Origin: Lachnospiraceae bacterium
GTDB taxonomy: Bacteria > Bacillota > Clostridia > Lachnospirales > Lachnospiraceae
Assembly (NCBI GenBank): GCA_017550165.1
Contig: JAFZQH010000022.1
Span: 186,001-250,000, forward strand
Direction: 5' to 3'
DNA length: 64,000 nt
The position numbers and the translations under genes were made by a program. Below, in pieces: positions 45,852-55,300 of the stretch; the first letter of the stretch is position 1, and each line of letters starts with the position of its first letter. The notes below the pieces were generated by a model that was given only the letters and a program-made list of their open reading frames with translations, did no database searches and was not told the DNA's origin.

Positions 45852-46733
45852 TTATTTAAAGATACCTACGTCCTCATTGAAGTATTTCTTTGAGATGGTG
45901 GCGAATGTTCCATCCTTGACCATCTCGGTGAGAGCTGCTTCTACTTTATCCTTAAGCTCCGTATTACCCTTAAGGAACCCTATGCCGTACTGCTCGTCGG
46001 CGATGGAACCTTCAAGTACAACAAAGTCTGCTTTACGTGTAGTGATCTGGTACTTGGCAACACCCACATCCATGGCAATGGCGTCAATAGCACCTGACTG
46101 AAGATCCATAAATGCAGTGTTATACTCCTTACATGTAACGATCTCTTTCAATGATTTCTTGATAGCAGCATTCTTCTCATCATTGAGAGCTTCCTGAGCT
46201 GATGAATCGGTCTGAACCGAAACGATCTTCCCCTTAAGATCATCAAATGTCTTAATGCCGGAATCCTTTCTTACAACAAATACCTGGCTGTTATTAACGT
46301 AGGGCTTGGACCATGTGTACTTGTCCTCGCGTCCGTTAATGGTGAAACCGTTCCAGATGCAGTCGATAGAGCCGGATTGAAGTTCCATATCCTTGGCATC
46401 CCAGTCAATAGGCTGTCCCTTGAAGGTCATACCCATTCTCTTGGCTGCTTCCATGGCAAGTTCTATATCAAATCCGGTAAACTCACCGTTGTCATCAACA
46501 AAACCGTAGGGCGGGAAGTCTTTATCGAATCCGACCGTAAAGGTCTTTCCGGATGCCGCAGAGCTTCCTGCTGCAGAAGATGCCGCTGCAGAGCTTCCTG
46601 CTGCACTGCTTGCTGCAGAACTTCCTGCTGCACTGCTTGCTGCAGAGCTTCCTGATCCGCCGCTTCCGCCACATCCTGCAAATACACTGACAAGAAGCGC
46701 CGATGCTGCGATGAGTGATAATATCTTTTTCAT
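45852..46733 (-). CDS. Amino acid ABC transporter substrate-binding lipoprotein
   Basis: The 293-aa protein has a lipobox (SVFAGCGG), a Ser/Ala repeat spacer (about 24-62) and a periplasmic-binding-protein type 2 fold with FTVGFDKDFPPYGFVDDNGEFTGFDIELAMEAA, typical of cystine/glutamine-type binders. AVQTDSS-like hinge sequence (VSVQTDSSAQEAL) is present. The spacer's DNA (about 46555-46655) is made of near-identical repeats of about 30 bases and could vary in length. GGAGG precedes the ATG. The ligand is a polar amino acid, not further resolved. Confidence 0.95.
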   Translation of the reverse strand: MKKILSLIAASALLVSVFAGCGGSGGSGSSAASSAAGSSAASSAAGSSAAASSAAGSSAASGKTFTVGFDKDFPPYGFVDDNGEFTGFDIELAMEAAKRMGMTFKGQPIDWDAKDMELQSGSIDCIWNGFTINGREDKYTWSKPYVNNSQVFVVRKDSGIKTFDDLKGKIVSVQTDSSAQEALNDEKNAAIKKSLKEIVTCKEYNTAFMDLQSGAIDAIAMDVGVAKYQITTRKADFVVLEGSIADEQYGIGFLKGNTELKDKVEAALTEMVKDGTFATISKKYFNEDVGIFK

Positions 46734-46800
46734 GTTAATTCCTCCGTTTAGTTTGGTATTTCTCTAATGATTTACCATGTTAAATCACTGAAAGATGATA

Positions 46801-47994
46801 TCATATAACCCGTTTGCTGTCAATTGATTTGACCATATCAAGGATCTCCTCCGAATACTGGGGATATGTCTTTACAACATCCATGATCTCAGCCTTAACA
46901 CGCTCAGCCTCGTTGGAATTAAACTCAATCCTGCTTCGCAGTTTCTGCCTCCTTGTATTAAGATCATGCCGGATCTCCACCATCTCCTTATGGTCTATAA
47001 GAGCCTTCACCTGACCGCCCCAGATGACCGGATCATTGATATTATACTTGGCCAGCTGGTGACTGAGCTTGTTGCAGTAATAGTCCAGATCGTCCGTAGC
47101 CAGAGAATGCCTTCCCCTCTCCTTCTTAAGGTCCGAGTATTCATCCCACAAGTACTCCAGTTCATAGGAACTGTGGATGTTGAACTTGTCATATACGTAA
47201 TCCACTGCGTTTGTTATGCTGACAAATCTGGATTTAGCCCTGTTCATAAGGACTATGGCATGATTGAGATTAATGGTCCCCTGCCTTATGGTGTTGTTAT
47301 TCTTCTGATTCTTAAGAAGGACTCCGGCCCCTGCCGCACAGGCAATAAATATGTCGACGCACAGCAACGTGGTCACATCCCAATACAACATGTATTTCAG
47401 CAAAAACGTTCCCGTTAATAGCAAAGCAAAAATGATCGGAATGAAAAATGCCCATTTTCTTAAGCTCTTATTGCTCTTTTTCGCATCCTCTATAGACAGG
47501 TTGATATTGCTTTTCTCACCCTGGATGGCATCAATATCCCTCTTTACCAGAGCCTTGTATTTCTCGTTCTCCTTCAGACGCTCAATATTATCCGGAAATT
47601 CATCCTCATACATTCGGATCCCGGAAAAGCGCACATCCGAAAGCTTATTGGAGTACTCCTGGTACTCCTTGCGGTCCTTTTCAAGTTCGGAGATCTTCAA
47701 CGCCATCTCATTGATCTCAGCCCTCTGCTCCGGCGGGAGATTCTCAATGACATCGATGTCCATGAGATATGCGGTAACAGACTCATACTCCAGCTTGGCG
47801 TCATCCAGCTGATGTGAGTATTCCATCATTTCTTCGCATTTGTCGAATACGAAATGCTGCCTCATCTCCGGTCTGTGAAAATCCGTCTTGTTGAGAGGAC
47901 CCGATGTATGCCGCTCATCATCAAAGACCCTGTCGATATCTTCGGAATAATCACGCTCTTTTTTCTTTCTGGAGAAAAAATCAAATAACCCCAT
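46801..47994 (-). CDS. Coiled-coil protein with two TM helices (fourth gene of uncharacterised cluster)
   Basis: I do not recognise this 397-aa protein. It starts with a basic stretch (MGLFDFFSRKKKERD), has a charged helical region with coiled-coil character (about 55-180), a TM hairpin (about 181-200 and 207-227), and a second charged helical half (about 235-397). The two helices would put both halves in the cytoplasm. AGGAGGAG leads into the ATG. It is 18 bases after the TPR gene, the last of four small-gap genes, and could serve as the membrane anchor of an assembly formed by the others. Confidence 0.75.
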   Translation of the reverse strand: MGLFDFFSRKKKERDYSEDIDRVFDDERHTSGPLNKTDFHRPEMRQHFVFDKCEEMMEYSHQLDDAKLEYESVTAYLMDIDVIENLPPEQRAEINEMALKISELEKDRKEYQEYSNKLSDVRFSGIRMYEDEFPDNIERLKENEKYKALVKRDIDAIQGEKSNINLSIEDAKKSNKSLRKWAFFIPIIFALLLTGTFLLKYMLYWDVTTLLCVDIFIACAAGAGVLLKNQKNNNTIRQGTINLNHAIVLMNRAKSRFVSITNAVDYVYDKFNIHSSYELEYLWDEYSDLKKERGRHSLATDDLDYYCNKLSHQLAKYNINDPVIWGGQVKALIDHKEMVEIRHDLNTRRQKLRSRIEFNSNEAERVKAEIMDVVKTYPQYSEEILDMVKSIDSKRVI

Positions 47995-48012
47995 TAATAC
48001 TCCTCCTAACGA

Positions 48013-48846
48013 CTATCTTACAGCCTGCCGGCAGTCCTTCTTCCAATCTTCGGTAATATCCTCTATCTCTCTCCTGTACTCCGAAAGGTCGCCGTACTCC
48101 GCGGCCTCGGATATCTCCCCTATCAGTCTTCCCCTGGTGGTATTATTTCCTTCATCCAATACTTTGGCGATATCCTCACCTGCTGCCACCAGATCCTCCG
48201 TACTCACATGTATCATCCGGTCATGCTTGTAATATGCCGTATTATGTATCATGTACAAGGCATATTTATACTGGCTGAAGGTCTCCGGTTCATTATTCAG
48301 GTTAAACGCCTTCTCATAGCAGTCGGCAGCCTCTGAAAAAAGGAAGAGACCTGCATAAGCCGTACCCATGTTATGCCATACGGCTCCCACATTATCATCC
48401 GGTTCCTTCTTTGTTTCATAAAATGACAGCAGCTTCTTATAGTCATTAACGGCTGCAGTATACCTTTTCTCCGACAGCAGGGTATCAGCCTTGGTCTTCC
48501 GCCTGAAGAACTCATTCTTGTTGCCTACCTGATCAAGGACGTTCTTGATCCTCTCGATATCCGCTTCGTCACAGTATCCGCAGGAGGAAAGGAGGATACC
48601 CGCAAATGCCGACAGACTTGAAAAGCCCTTCATGGATTCGAATAGCTTCCTTGACAGTTCCGGCAAATGGAGTTCTTCCGCCACCCAGCTGCAGAGTTTC
48701 TCACTCATGATACTGTCATCTATGGTGTATACGTTATTGGATATGTAGTAGGACAGCTCCTCAAGGCTGTATACATATACGCCGCTTTTAACTATATTAA
48801 AAGGCCGTATGGCCAGCTGCCCCGTGCAGTGAATAAGACCTGCCAT
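48013..48846 (-). CDS. TPR-containing protein (third gene of uncharacterised cluster)
   Basis: The 277-aa cytoplasmic protein has helical repeats in its middle: RYTAAVNDYKKLLSFYETKKEPD and AVWHNMGTAYAGLFLFSEAADCYEKAFNLNN, the second a clear TPR. The N-terminal third has VYVYSLEELSYYISNNVYTID, resembling nothing I can name. No TM helix or signal is seen. AGGAG precedes the ATG, 12 bases after the Hsp70-like gene. TPR proteins usually bridge partners, so it may link the Hsp70-like protein to the others. The function is unknown. Confidence 0.75.
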   Translation of the reverse strand: MAGLIHCTGQLAIRPFNIVKSGVYVYSLEELSYYISNNVYTIDDSIMSEKLCSWVAEELHLPELSRKLFESMKGFSSLSAFAGILLSSCGYCDEADIERIKNVLDQVGNKNEFFRRKTKADTLLSEKRYTAAVNDYKKLLSFYETKKEPDDNVGAVWHNMGTAYAGLFLFSEAADCYEKAFNLNNEPETFSQYKYALYMIHNTAYYKHDRMIHVSTEDLVAAGEDIAKVLDEGNNTTRGRLIGEISEAAEYGDLSEYRREIEDITEDWKKDCRQAVR

Positions 48847-48858
48847 AATATCATTCTC

Positions 48859-50106
48859 CTAGTATTCCATACTGAAATTCCATATTTTGCCCGTTCGCCT
48901 GAAGAATTCTCCGAAGCCCATGTCCTCCACGGAAATGTTGATCACATTGACCGCCGAGGGCTTCATGACGATCCTCAGTCTTGTGGTCTTATTGGGCCTG
49001 TTGGGAAGACCGGTTATCTCAATGCTTCTCTTCTCTTCCGAGTCTCCGGACAAGCTCCTGATGGCAAATTCCAGAGAAGTGGTATCATCCAGTATGACAT
49101 CCGTCTGTCCCTCCGTCTCATACCAGTTACCACCGGCGCTTAATATGGGAATGTACTGTTCTTTTCCTTCCTCAATAGCCATAAGACCGACATTTACGCC
49201 CAGCCGTGAACCGCCCAGATAGAGGTAATCCCCTCGCTCTTCCTCGGGACTGATGGCCTTACAGCAGGCTCCTTCAGCAAAAAGGTTCTGTCCTATAAAG
49301 GCCCTTCTGTTCCTGCATAATACGGGAAGCAGTGCCTTTAGCCATTTGTCATTATACTCAAGTCCCGTCAGATAAACGGCTGATACATGCTCTCCCGTCC
49401 CCAGATACCTGTTGATCACTTCATTAAAGGCATAACCCTTCTCATCATCAGAAAGTCCCACCATGGAGTTTTCCGATGACTCCTCGATATATACTATATT
49501 GGGGATCCGCTTTTTCTCGGTTCTCAGCCTGTAGCAGCTGAAATTCTCGGGGCCGTAGTCAAACAACATAACATCCTTGTTCCACAGTTCCTTTCTCTGG
49601 TAAAGGATGTAATTAAACATACTGTCCCTGTGGCTCTGAAATAATATGGTATCCCGCTCCTGGGCGATATGGGCTGACAATCTGTCAAGGAGCCTCACCA
49701 TGGGCTCATCCAATGTCCTGACGGTAAACACTATCTTTCGCTTAACCTCAGCCGTTTCCCTGGCTATTCCTATAAGACTGATCGTTTTTCTTATAAATAT
49801 CTCCAGACAGGTATAAAAAGAAATAAGCTCTCCGTCAATCTCAAAGGAATCATCTTTTAAAGCATGCTCCAGGATATCGTCTATATAGACTCCTTCCCTG
49901 TTATCCTTTGCGGCCACAGCGTCATCGCCGTAGACCCACTGTCCTCCGGGCTTGCGGTACATTGCCGTGGGAATAAGATAATTGGAACCTCCCAGTTTAG
50001 TGCTTAAAGATACGGGGCTCTTCATTCCCATCATATAATAGCTTATCTGTGAATGTGTGTTGCACAGATCATAGCCAATGTAAATCTGTCTGTCTGTAAC
50101 TGCCAT
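48859..50106 (-). CDS. Hsp70/actin-fold protein, DUF5716-like (second gene of uncharacterised cluster)
   Basis: The 415-aa protein follows the Hsp70 ATPase layout: IYIGYDLCNT (8-17) in place of the phosphate-1 loop, a GDDAVAAK segment (60-67) as in Hsp70, LFDYGPENFS (181-190) where Hsp70 has the DLGGGT phosphate-2 loop, and VYLTGLEY...GQNLFAEGACCKA (244-284) for the adenosine motif. A beta-rich C-terminal region (about 330-415) could bind peptide. The loss of the GGG in phosphate-2 suggests altered nucleotide binding or none. The gene is 11 bases after the 1176-aa gene. I recall this as DUF5716, with low certainty. Confidence 0.78.
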   Translation of the reverse strand: MAVTDRQIYIGYDLCNTHSQISYYMMGMKSPVSLSTKLGGSNYLIPTAMYRKPGGQWVYGDDAVAAKDNREGVYIDDILEHALKDDSFEIDGELISFYTCLEIFIRKTISLIGIARETAEVKRKIVFTVRTLDEPMVRLLDRLSAHIAQERDTILFQSHRDSMFNYILYQRKELWNKDVMLFDYGPENFSCYRLRTEKKRIPNIVYIEESSENSMVGLSDDEKGYAFNEVINRYLGTGEHVSAVYLTGLEYNDKWLKALLPVLCRNRRAFIGQNLFAEGACCKAISPEEERGDYLYLGGSRLGVNVGLMAIEEGKEQYIPILSAGGNWYETEGQTDVILDDTTSLEFAIRSLSGDSEEKRSIEITGLPNRPNKTTRLRIVMKPSAVNVINISVEDMGFGEFFRRTGKIWNFSMEY

Positions 50107-50117
50107 GATAGTATCCC

Positions 50118-53100
50118 TTAAAGTGGTGTAAACAATTTTTCTGCCACCAGTTTCCTGTCATTGTAATCCTTCATGAGTCCTGCTGCCCGCTTATCTTCCT
50201 TCTGATCCAGGGCATATAAGATGCCGTTGATCATCTCAAAGCAGCCCACCGGTTCCTGGGCAGGTGCCTCATTTCTCCTGTATCTGCCCTTTTCCACCAC
50301 GCTGCCGGACCCTGCCCTGTCAGCCGTCTCCTCACTGATGTAGTATTCTATCTCATCTCCGAAGAACATGGTGAACTCCTTAACAAATATACCCTCAAAG
50401 GCATTCTCCATCTCCTGCTCCTCATATTCATCAGTACCGTATTTATAATGGATGACCACCTTTTTTTCCGGATCCGTGATATGCTCTATCACAGCCCTTC
50501 CCTCCGGGATAACGCCTATGGAATAAAGCTTATCCAACTTCTCAAAAGATGAAAAGAAGTAGCCTCTCATGAAAAACTCGCGAAGGAACTTCTCTGCCAA
50601 TTCCCTGAAGTCTTCTCTTATCCCTTCTTCGGAACGCTTCTTTATGAGCGCCAGGGCACATACGTCTGAGAGCTGTTCTCCCGACTTGAGTTCCCGCTGT
50701 ATATAATCAAACACCCTGTCATAGACCGTCTCTTTCTTAATGAGATAGTCATAGGCATTATACTGCAGATAAGCCTTGTTAACAGTACCTGTAGCCCCTG
50801 TACGATAATATGAATCATATATTTCTTCCATATCGGGCAGGAATTTACCGGTATACAGGGACTGGCGGATGATCTGCTCCGTAAGGGAGTAGGTGTCTAT
50901 CCCGAAGGATTCGCAGGCCCTTCTTATGCTGTCCAAGTCAGCCAGGCTTCCCTTATGCTCCCTCTTAAGATACTTGATGCTCTGCTCGTTATAAATACCC
51001 CTCTCGTAAATGTCCATACAGAGATCGTCCATAAATACCGAGGGCTCATAATTGTATTTCTCTATTATATATGTAGCAAGTTTTAAAAGACACTGGGAGG
51101 ATATATCGTCATATCCGAAACTCCTTATAAGCTTATATGCCTGCTCGTAATACCCGCGGTCTATAAGAACGTCAGATATCTGCACCCGCATGTCTGATGA
51201 AAGGTCCTTTAAAGTTATGTCAAGAAGCCCCTCGGAGAGGTAATCACTGTCACTGTCGTGATAGAAGTTGATTATCTCAGATTTTACAACAGCCTTATAA
51301 TTATCCCTTACGTTATCGGAGAAAAGCAGGGCATACCTCATCTCAAGCTCATCATTTTCGGACAGGTCGAAGTCTTTTTTGTTCTCCATATATCTTACGA
51401 TAAGACGCTCGCTTCTCTTATACATCTTCAATGCCACCCGGAGGTATTTTTCAAAATCCACCATGGGGGTAATGGAATAATCCACTCCGGAAATGAAACG
51501 GATCTTCCCGTCGGAGAAGACCATCTCATAATCCGTGGAATAGAGGTTGATCACGGCCTTGCCTCCCGTAATGGCATATGTATGTTCCATATTCAGTTTA
51601 TTATAAACCACCGTGACGGAGCTTGCCCTGGTATTCTCAGTCTCAAGACGGAATGCCGAAAGGATATCAGTAAACTGATCACAGGTGTTCTCGGACATCA
51701 TCCGTCCCACAAAGAATTCCCTGTAAATGATGGCCATATTATCATTTATGACGCCCTTTAAGAACTGATCCCCGGCGAACTCTATCATGTCATCCCTATA
51801 GTTCTCATAGATATCCGGATAAAGTTTCCTGTTGGTAATAAGATTGGCGAAGAGGTAGGCCTTCTTGCGGTTATCTATGTTGCTGTTGTATTTGAAATAC
51901 ATGTAGACAACCTTGGGAAGTTCCATGGAATACTCTTCGTCTATGGAGTCTATATAGTATTCATAGAGCTTGGTGACCTTCAGGTCATATTCTATACCCC
52001 TGAGATAATACCTGTTGAACTCAGGATCATGCACATCAACCCTGATAAGATATCCGCACATCAGGCCGATATTCTCCGGTGTGTCATATTGGCTGCAAAT
52101 ATAGTCGGCGATGCGGTATATCCTCCGGGAAAACTTCCGGAAAAGGGGAAGCTGTTCCAAAAAGATGTGTCCCACTGACTCACCGATGCATCCCTTTCGC
52201 TCCATCCACTGCAGGATGAATATATCCGTATCATCCGGGTTGCTGAGGAGTAGGGGATTGTGGTTAAGGAGGGTCGCAGCCCTGGCATAAAGAAGAGGGC
52301 TGTCATAGCCGCATTCAAAGCAATGCTTGATCCTCATGTAATGCTCGGTAACGCTTATGGGCACCATCTCCATATAGGGGCTGACAAGGCTATAATACAG
52401 AGAATCCCTGTTCCTCTTGTAATACTCCGCAAATTCATTTTTAAGCCCGTCTATTGCAAGGTCATCATTTTCAAGGATAACCATGATATAGAGGCATAAA
52501 GCCCACATATCCTCATTATCCTCAGGCTTGTGGGACCTTCTGAAATCTTCGGTAATGATACGGGCAGCTTCCGGTCTGTCCATAACGGACATGGCCATGG
52601 CCTTGGCAAGGGTGAACCCGCTGTTATCCGGGTATTCTTCTGACATGAGGGTAAGTTTATCTAAGAATGCGTCCCCCCACTCCCGGAGGCTGATGTGCCC
52701 CAGGATATGTTCAGAGTACTTTTCTATGCACTCTGAGATATTATGGCGCATCTCCAGTTCTTTAACAGATCGGACAGATACTTCTCCTACTATGACACGG
52801 AAGAGATATTCTTTGGTCTTCATAGGTGAAGAGACCTGAATACGTCCGTAGTTGATGCCCTGATGGAGCTTGTTGAAGTTGACATTAAACTGTATATCAC
52901 AGGAGTTTCCCACGAAATCCTCGGTATCCATAACATTCTTCTGAATAGTCAGGAATTCGCAGTCTGAGGAAATGACAAGACGTATATAGCCCCAGTCGCT
53001 CTTTCTTATCTTGAATACGTGCTTGAATGATTCCGTGACATTCTGGAATATCTCACCGTTCTCGGAAAGTTCAAATTCGATGGGGTCCTTACCTCCGATC

Positions 53101-53648
53101 CCCGTAAGGAACTCCTCCATGCACTGCATGCTCATGCCCTCTGAGGTCAGTGACCTGTAGCAGGAAGCTAAATAGGGGGTCATATCATTGATGGTCTTTA
53201 AGAACCTGTCTGAAGAGAATATCTCGTATGCACCGTACCAATCTTCCGATGCCAGCTTAACAAATCCTTCTATGTCCATAGCTGAAGAGCCGGAGTCCTC
53301 CTCGTCCGGTACGATCCTGATATTAACGGGGATTTCCAGTTCTCCCCCTGTGCTTACAACAATAAACCGGCCGCTTCTGGTGCTGCCCGGTTCCATTCCG
53401 AAGCTGTTAAATTCATACTTTATCTCTACACTGTTACCGTCAAATTCACGGGTAACAACGTTCATGCGATGATCCGAGGAGTATACGAAGCCTTCAGCTC
53501 TTCGTCCGTCATTCACCTCGAGCTTAAAGCTGCCTCTGTATACCTTATCACGCTCCACGGAGATCTCAAACTCCCTGTCATCGAAGGTGATCCTGGGCAG
53601 TTCATAAGAAAAATTACCCTTTGAGAGCCCTTCTATGTATCTTTGCAA
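50118..53648 (-). CDS. Giant helical-repeat protein, DUF5717-like (first gene of uncharacterised cluster)
   Basis: The 1176-aa protein has an N-terminal beta-rich part (about 1-120; FKLEVNDGRRAEGFVY, SGRFIVVSTGGELEIPVNIRI), which repeats in similar form at about 200-300, and then about 850 residues of mostly helical sequence that look like a solenoid. No signal or TM helix is seen. The start is TTG at 53648, set by GGAGG ten bases upstream; it overlaps the end of folBK by 16 bases, so translation is coupled. I recall the family as DUF5717, with low certainty. The size and repeats suggest a scaffold. Its function is unknown. Confidence 0.8.
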   Translation of the reverse strand: MQRYIEGLSKGNFSYELPRITFDDREFEISVERDKVYRGSFKLEVNDGRRAEGFVYSSDHRMNVVTREFDGNSVEIKYEFNSFGMEPGSTRSGRFIVVSTGGELEIPVNIRIVPDEEDSGSSAMDIEGFVKLASEDWYGAYEIFSSDRFLKTINDMTPYLASCYRSLTSEGMSMQCMEEFLTGIGGKDPIEFELSENGEIFQNVTESFKHVFKIRKSDWGYIRLVISSDCEFLTIQKNVMDTEDFVGNSCDIQFNVNFNKLHQGINYGRIQVSSPMKTKEYLFRVIVGEVSVRSVKELEMRHNISECIEKYSEHILGHISLREWGDAFLDKLTLMSEEYPDNSGFTLAKAMAMSVMDRPEAARIITEDFRRSHKPEDNEDMWALCLYIMVILENDDLAIDGLKNEFAEYYKRNRDSLYYSLVSPYMEMVPISVTEHYMRIKHCFECGYDSPLLYARAATLLNHNPLLLSNPDDTDIFILQWMERKGCIGESVGHIFLEQLPLFRKFSRRIYRIADYICSQYDTPENIGLMCGYLIRVDVHDPEFNRYYLRGIEYDLKVTKLYEYYIDSIDEEYSMELPKVVYMYFKYNSNIDNRKKAYLFANLITNRKLYPDIYENYRDDMIEFAGDQFLKGVINDNMAIIYREFFVGRMMSENTCDQFTDILSAFRLETENTRASSVTVVYNKLNMEHTYAITGGKAVINLYSTDYEMVFSDGKIRFISGVDYSITPMVDFEKYLRVALKMYKRSERLIVRYMENKKDFDLSENDELEMRYALLFSDNVRDNYKAVVKSEIINFYHDSDSDYLSEGLLDITLKDLSSDMRVQISDVLIDRGYYEQAYKLIRSFGYDDISSQCLLKLATYIIEKYNYEPSVFMDDLCMDIYERGIYNEQSIKYLKREHKGSLADLDSIRRACESFGIDTYSLTEQIIRQSLYTGKFLPDMEEIYDSYYRTGATGTVNKAYLQYNAYDYLIKKETVYDRVFDYIQRELKSGEQLSDVCALALIKKRSEEGIREDFRELAEKFLREFFMRGYFFSSFEKLDKLYSIGVIPEGRAVIEHITDPEKKVVIHYKYGTDEYEEQEMENAFEGIFVKEFTMFFGDEIEYYISEETADRAGSGSVVEKGRYRRNEAPAQEPVGCFEMINGILYALDQKEDKRAAGLMKDYNDRKLVAEKLFTPL

Positions 53649-54460
53649 TTATCTAAATCCTCCAACATCTCTTTTACGGTCTTTCCGTTAACGGGATGGC
53701 GCAGATAACCTGCGATCTGTGCCATGGGGATCAGTACAAATTCCCGTTTGGCTATCTCAGGGTGAGGAATAGCCAAATCCTCACTGTCATATATCATGTC
53801 ATCATAAAACAGTATATCCAGATCCAGTGTCCTGGGTCCCCAATGGATCTTTCTCTCTCTTCCGGCTTCATTCTCAATAACATGAAGAAGGCTTAAAAGC
53901 TCCTCGGGATCAAGCAGGGTATCCAACTCAATGGCTCCGTTAAGGAAATCATCCTGCTCTACACCGCCGTACGGCTCCGTTACAATGTAATCAGACACCC
54001 TCGTGACTTCGCAGGTATCCTCTTCTTTTAATCTTGAAAGAGCCATCTCAAAGTATCCCGATCTGTCTCCTATATTGGATCCCAGCGCAACATAAACCTT
54101 ATGCCACCCTCTTTCGATGGTAACGCTTATGCAACCAAACGGAAGGTCTATAGGGGCTTCCGGCTTCTTGATCTCCAGTGACAGATGATGTATCAGCCTG
54201 AACTTAAGGAGCAGGGCTTCAGCCACGTGCTCCGCTGCCGTCTCGATAAGATCGAATGTTTCCTCCTGCATCACTTCCGTAATATAACCGCAGACATCAC
54301 CATAGTTGACCGATAGTTCCAGATTATCACTGCAGCCTGCATTACGGGTGCTCAGATACAGATCGGCACATATGTAAAACTTCTGTCCCTTTTCCTTTTC
54401 TTCCTTGAAAACGCCGTGGTATGCATAGACCTCCAGGTCCTTGATGCTTATCTTATCCAT
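53633..54460 (-). CDS. folK: Bifunctional dihydroneopterin aldolase / HPPK (FolB-FolK fusion)
   Basis: The 275-aa protein fuses FolB (about 1-118; MDKISIKDLEVYAYHGVF, with the Tyr and Glu of the aldolase) to FolK (about 120-275; VYVALGSNIGDRSGYF, then PRTLDLDILFYDD and IPHPEIAKREFVL). It makes 6-hydroxymethyl-dihydropterin and pyrophosphorylates it for FolP. The gene follows folP by nine bases and overlaps the next gene by 16. The fusion is common in Clostridia. Confidence 0.95.
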   Translation of the reverse strand: MDKISIKDLEVYAYHGVFKEEKEKGQKFYICADLYLSTRNAGCSDNLELSVNYGDVCGYITEVMQEETFDLIETAAEHVAEALLLKFRLIHHLSLEIKKPEAPIDLPFGCISVTIERGWHKVYVALGSNIGDRSGYFEMALSRLKEEDTCEVTRVSDYIVTEPYGGVEQDDFLNGAIELDTLLDPEELLSLLHVIENEAGRERKIHWGPRTLDLDILFYDDMIYDSEDLAIPHPEIAKREFVLIPMAQIAGYLRHPVNGKTVKEMLEDLDNCKDT

Positions 54461-54469
54461 ATAATGCTC

Positions 54470-55276
54470 CTACTCCGAACGCATAAATGCCTCTGTCATA
54501 TCGATGGCTCGCTTATTGGCCGCCACATCATGGACTCTCACAAAACGGCAGCCCTCCAGGACACCAAACACGGTGGTGGCAATGGTTCCCTCTTCCCTTT
54601 GATCCTTGGGGAGGTCCAGAGTCAGTCCGATAACGGACTTTCTTGAGGTGGCCAAAAGCACGGGATAACCCAGCTTCTTTATCTCAGATACATGTTTAAT
54701 GGCACTGAGATTGTTCTCGTAGGTCTTGCCGAATCCCACCCCGGGATCAAGGATTATCTTTGAATCATCTATTCCCGCATCCTTGGCCAGTTTCACCGAT
54801 GCCCAGAGGTCCTCCAGCATGTCGGGAATGAAATCCTTATAATCAGCTTCCTCCCGGTTATGCATAAGGACGCACCAAGCATCCCTTTCCTTAACAAGGG
54901 CAGGCATGTCCTTATCATATTTAAAACCCCATATATCATTGACTATATGGGCTCCTGCGTTAAGAGCATATTTGGCTACTCTTGACTTATACGTATCTAT
55001 GGATATGGGAATGTCAAAATCAGCTCTGATCCGCTCGATAACCGGGCAGACCCTGTCGATCTCTTCAGCATCGCTGATAAGAGTATATCCGGGACGGGTG
55101 GACTCTCCGCCTACGTCTATGATGGCGGCCCCCTCATTTATCATCTCGGATACATGGGCGATGGCACTATCAAGGGTGTTATACTTTCCCCCGTCTGAGA
55201 AAGAATCGGGAGTGACATTGAGTATCCCCATGATATATGTCCGGTCATCATCAAATTGTCTGCCTGCTATGTTCAT
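54470..55276 (-). CDS. folP: Dihydropteroate synthase
   Basis: The 268-aa TIM-barrel enzyme joins the pterin pyrophosphate to p-aminobenzoate. Family motifs are MGILNVTPDSFSDGG, IDVGGESTRPGYT, SIDTYKSRVAKYAL, VNDIWGF and DPGVGFGKTYENN. GAGGACA leads to the ATG. It lies between the HD-domain gene and folBK. This is the target of sulfonamides; the residues known to affect resistance were not assessed. Confidence 0.97.
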   Translation of the reverse strand: MNIAGRQFDDDRTYIMGILNVTPDSFSDGGKYNTLDSAIAHVSEMINEGAAIIDVGGESTRPGYTLISDAEEIDRVCPVIERIRADFDIPISIDTYKSRVAKYALNAGAHIVNDIWGFKYDKDMPALVKERDAWCVLMHNREEADYKDFIPDMLEDLWASVKLAKDAGIDDSKIILDPGVGFGKTYENNLSAIKHVSEIKKLGYPVLLATSRKSVIGLTLDLPKDQREEGTIATTVFGVLEGCRFVRVHDVAANKRAIDMTEAFMRSE

Positions 55277-55300
55277 TGTATATGTCCTCTTCGCTTATAT

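Noticed and set aside
48013..53648. Phage or conjugative element origin for the uncharacterised cluster
   Set aside because: There is no integrase, no attachment repeats and no capsid or mating genes, and the cluster is fused by overlap to folBK.
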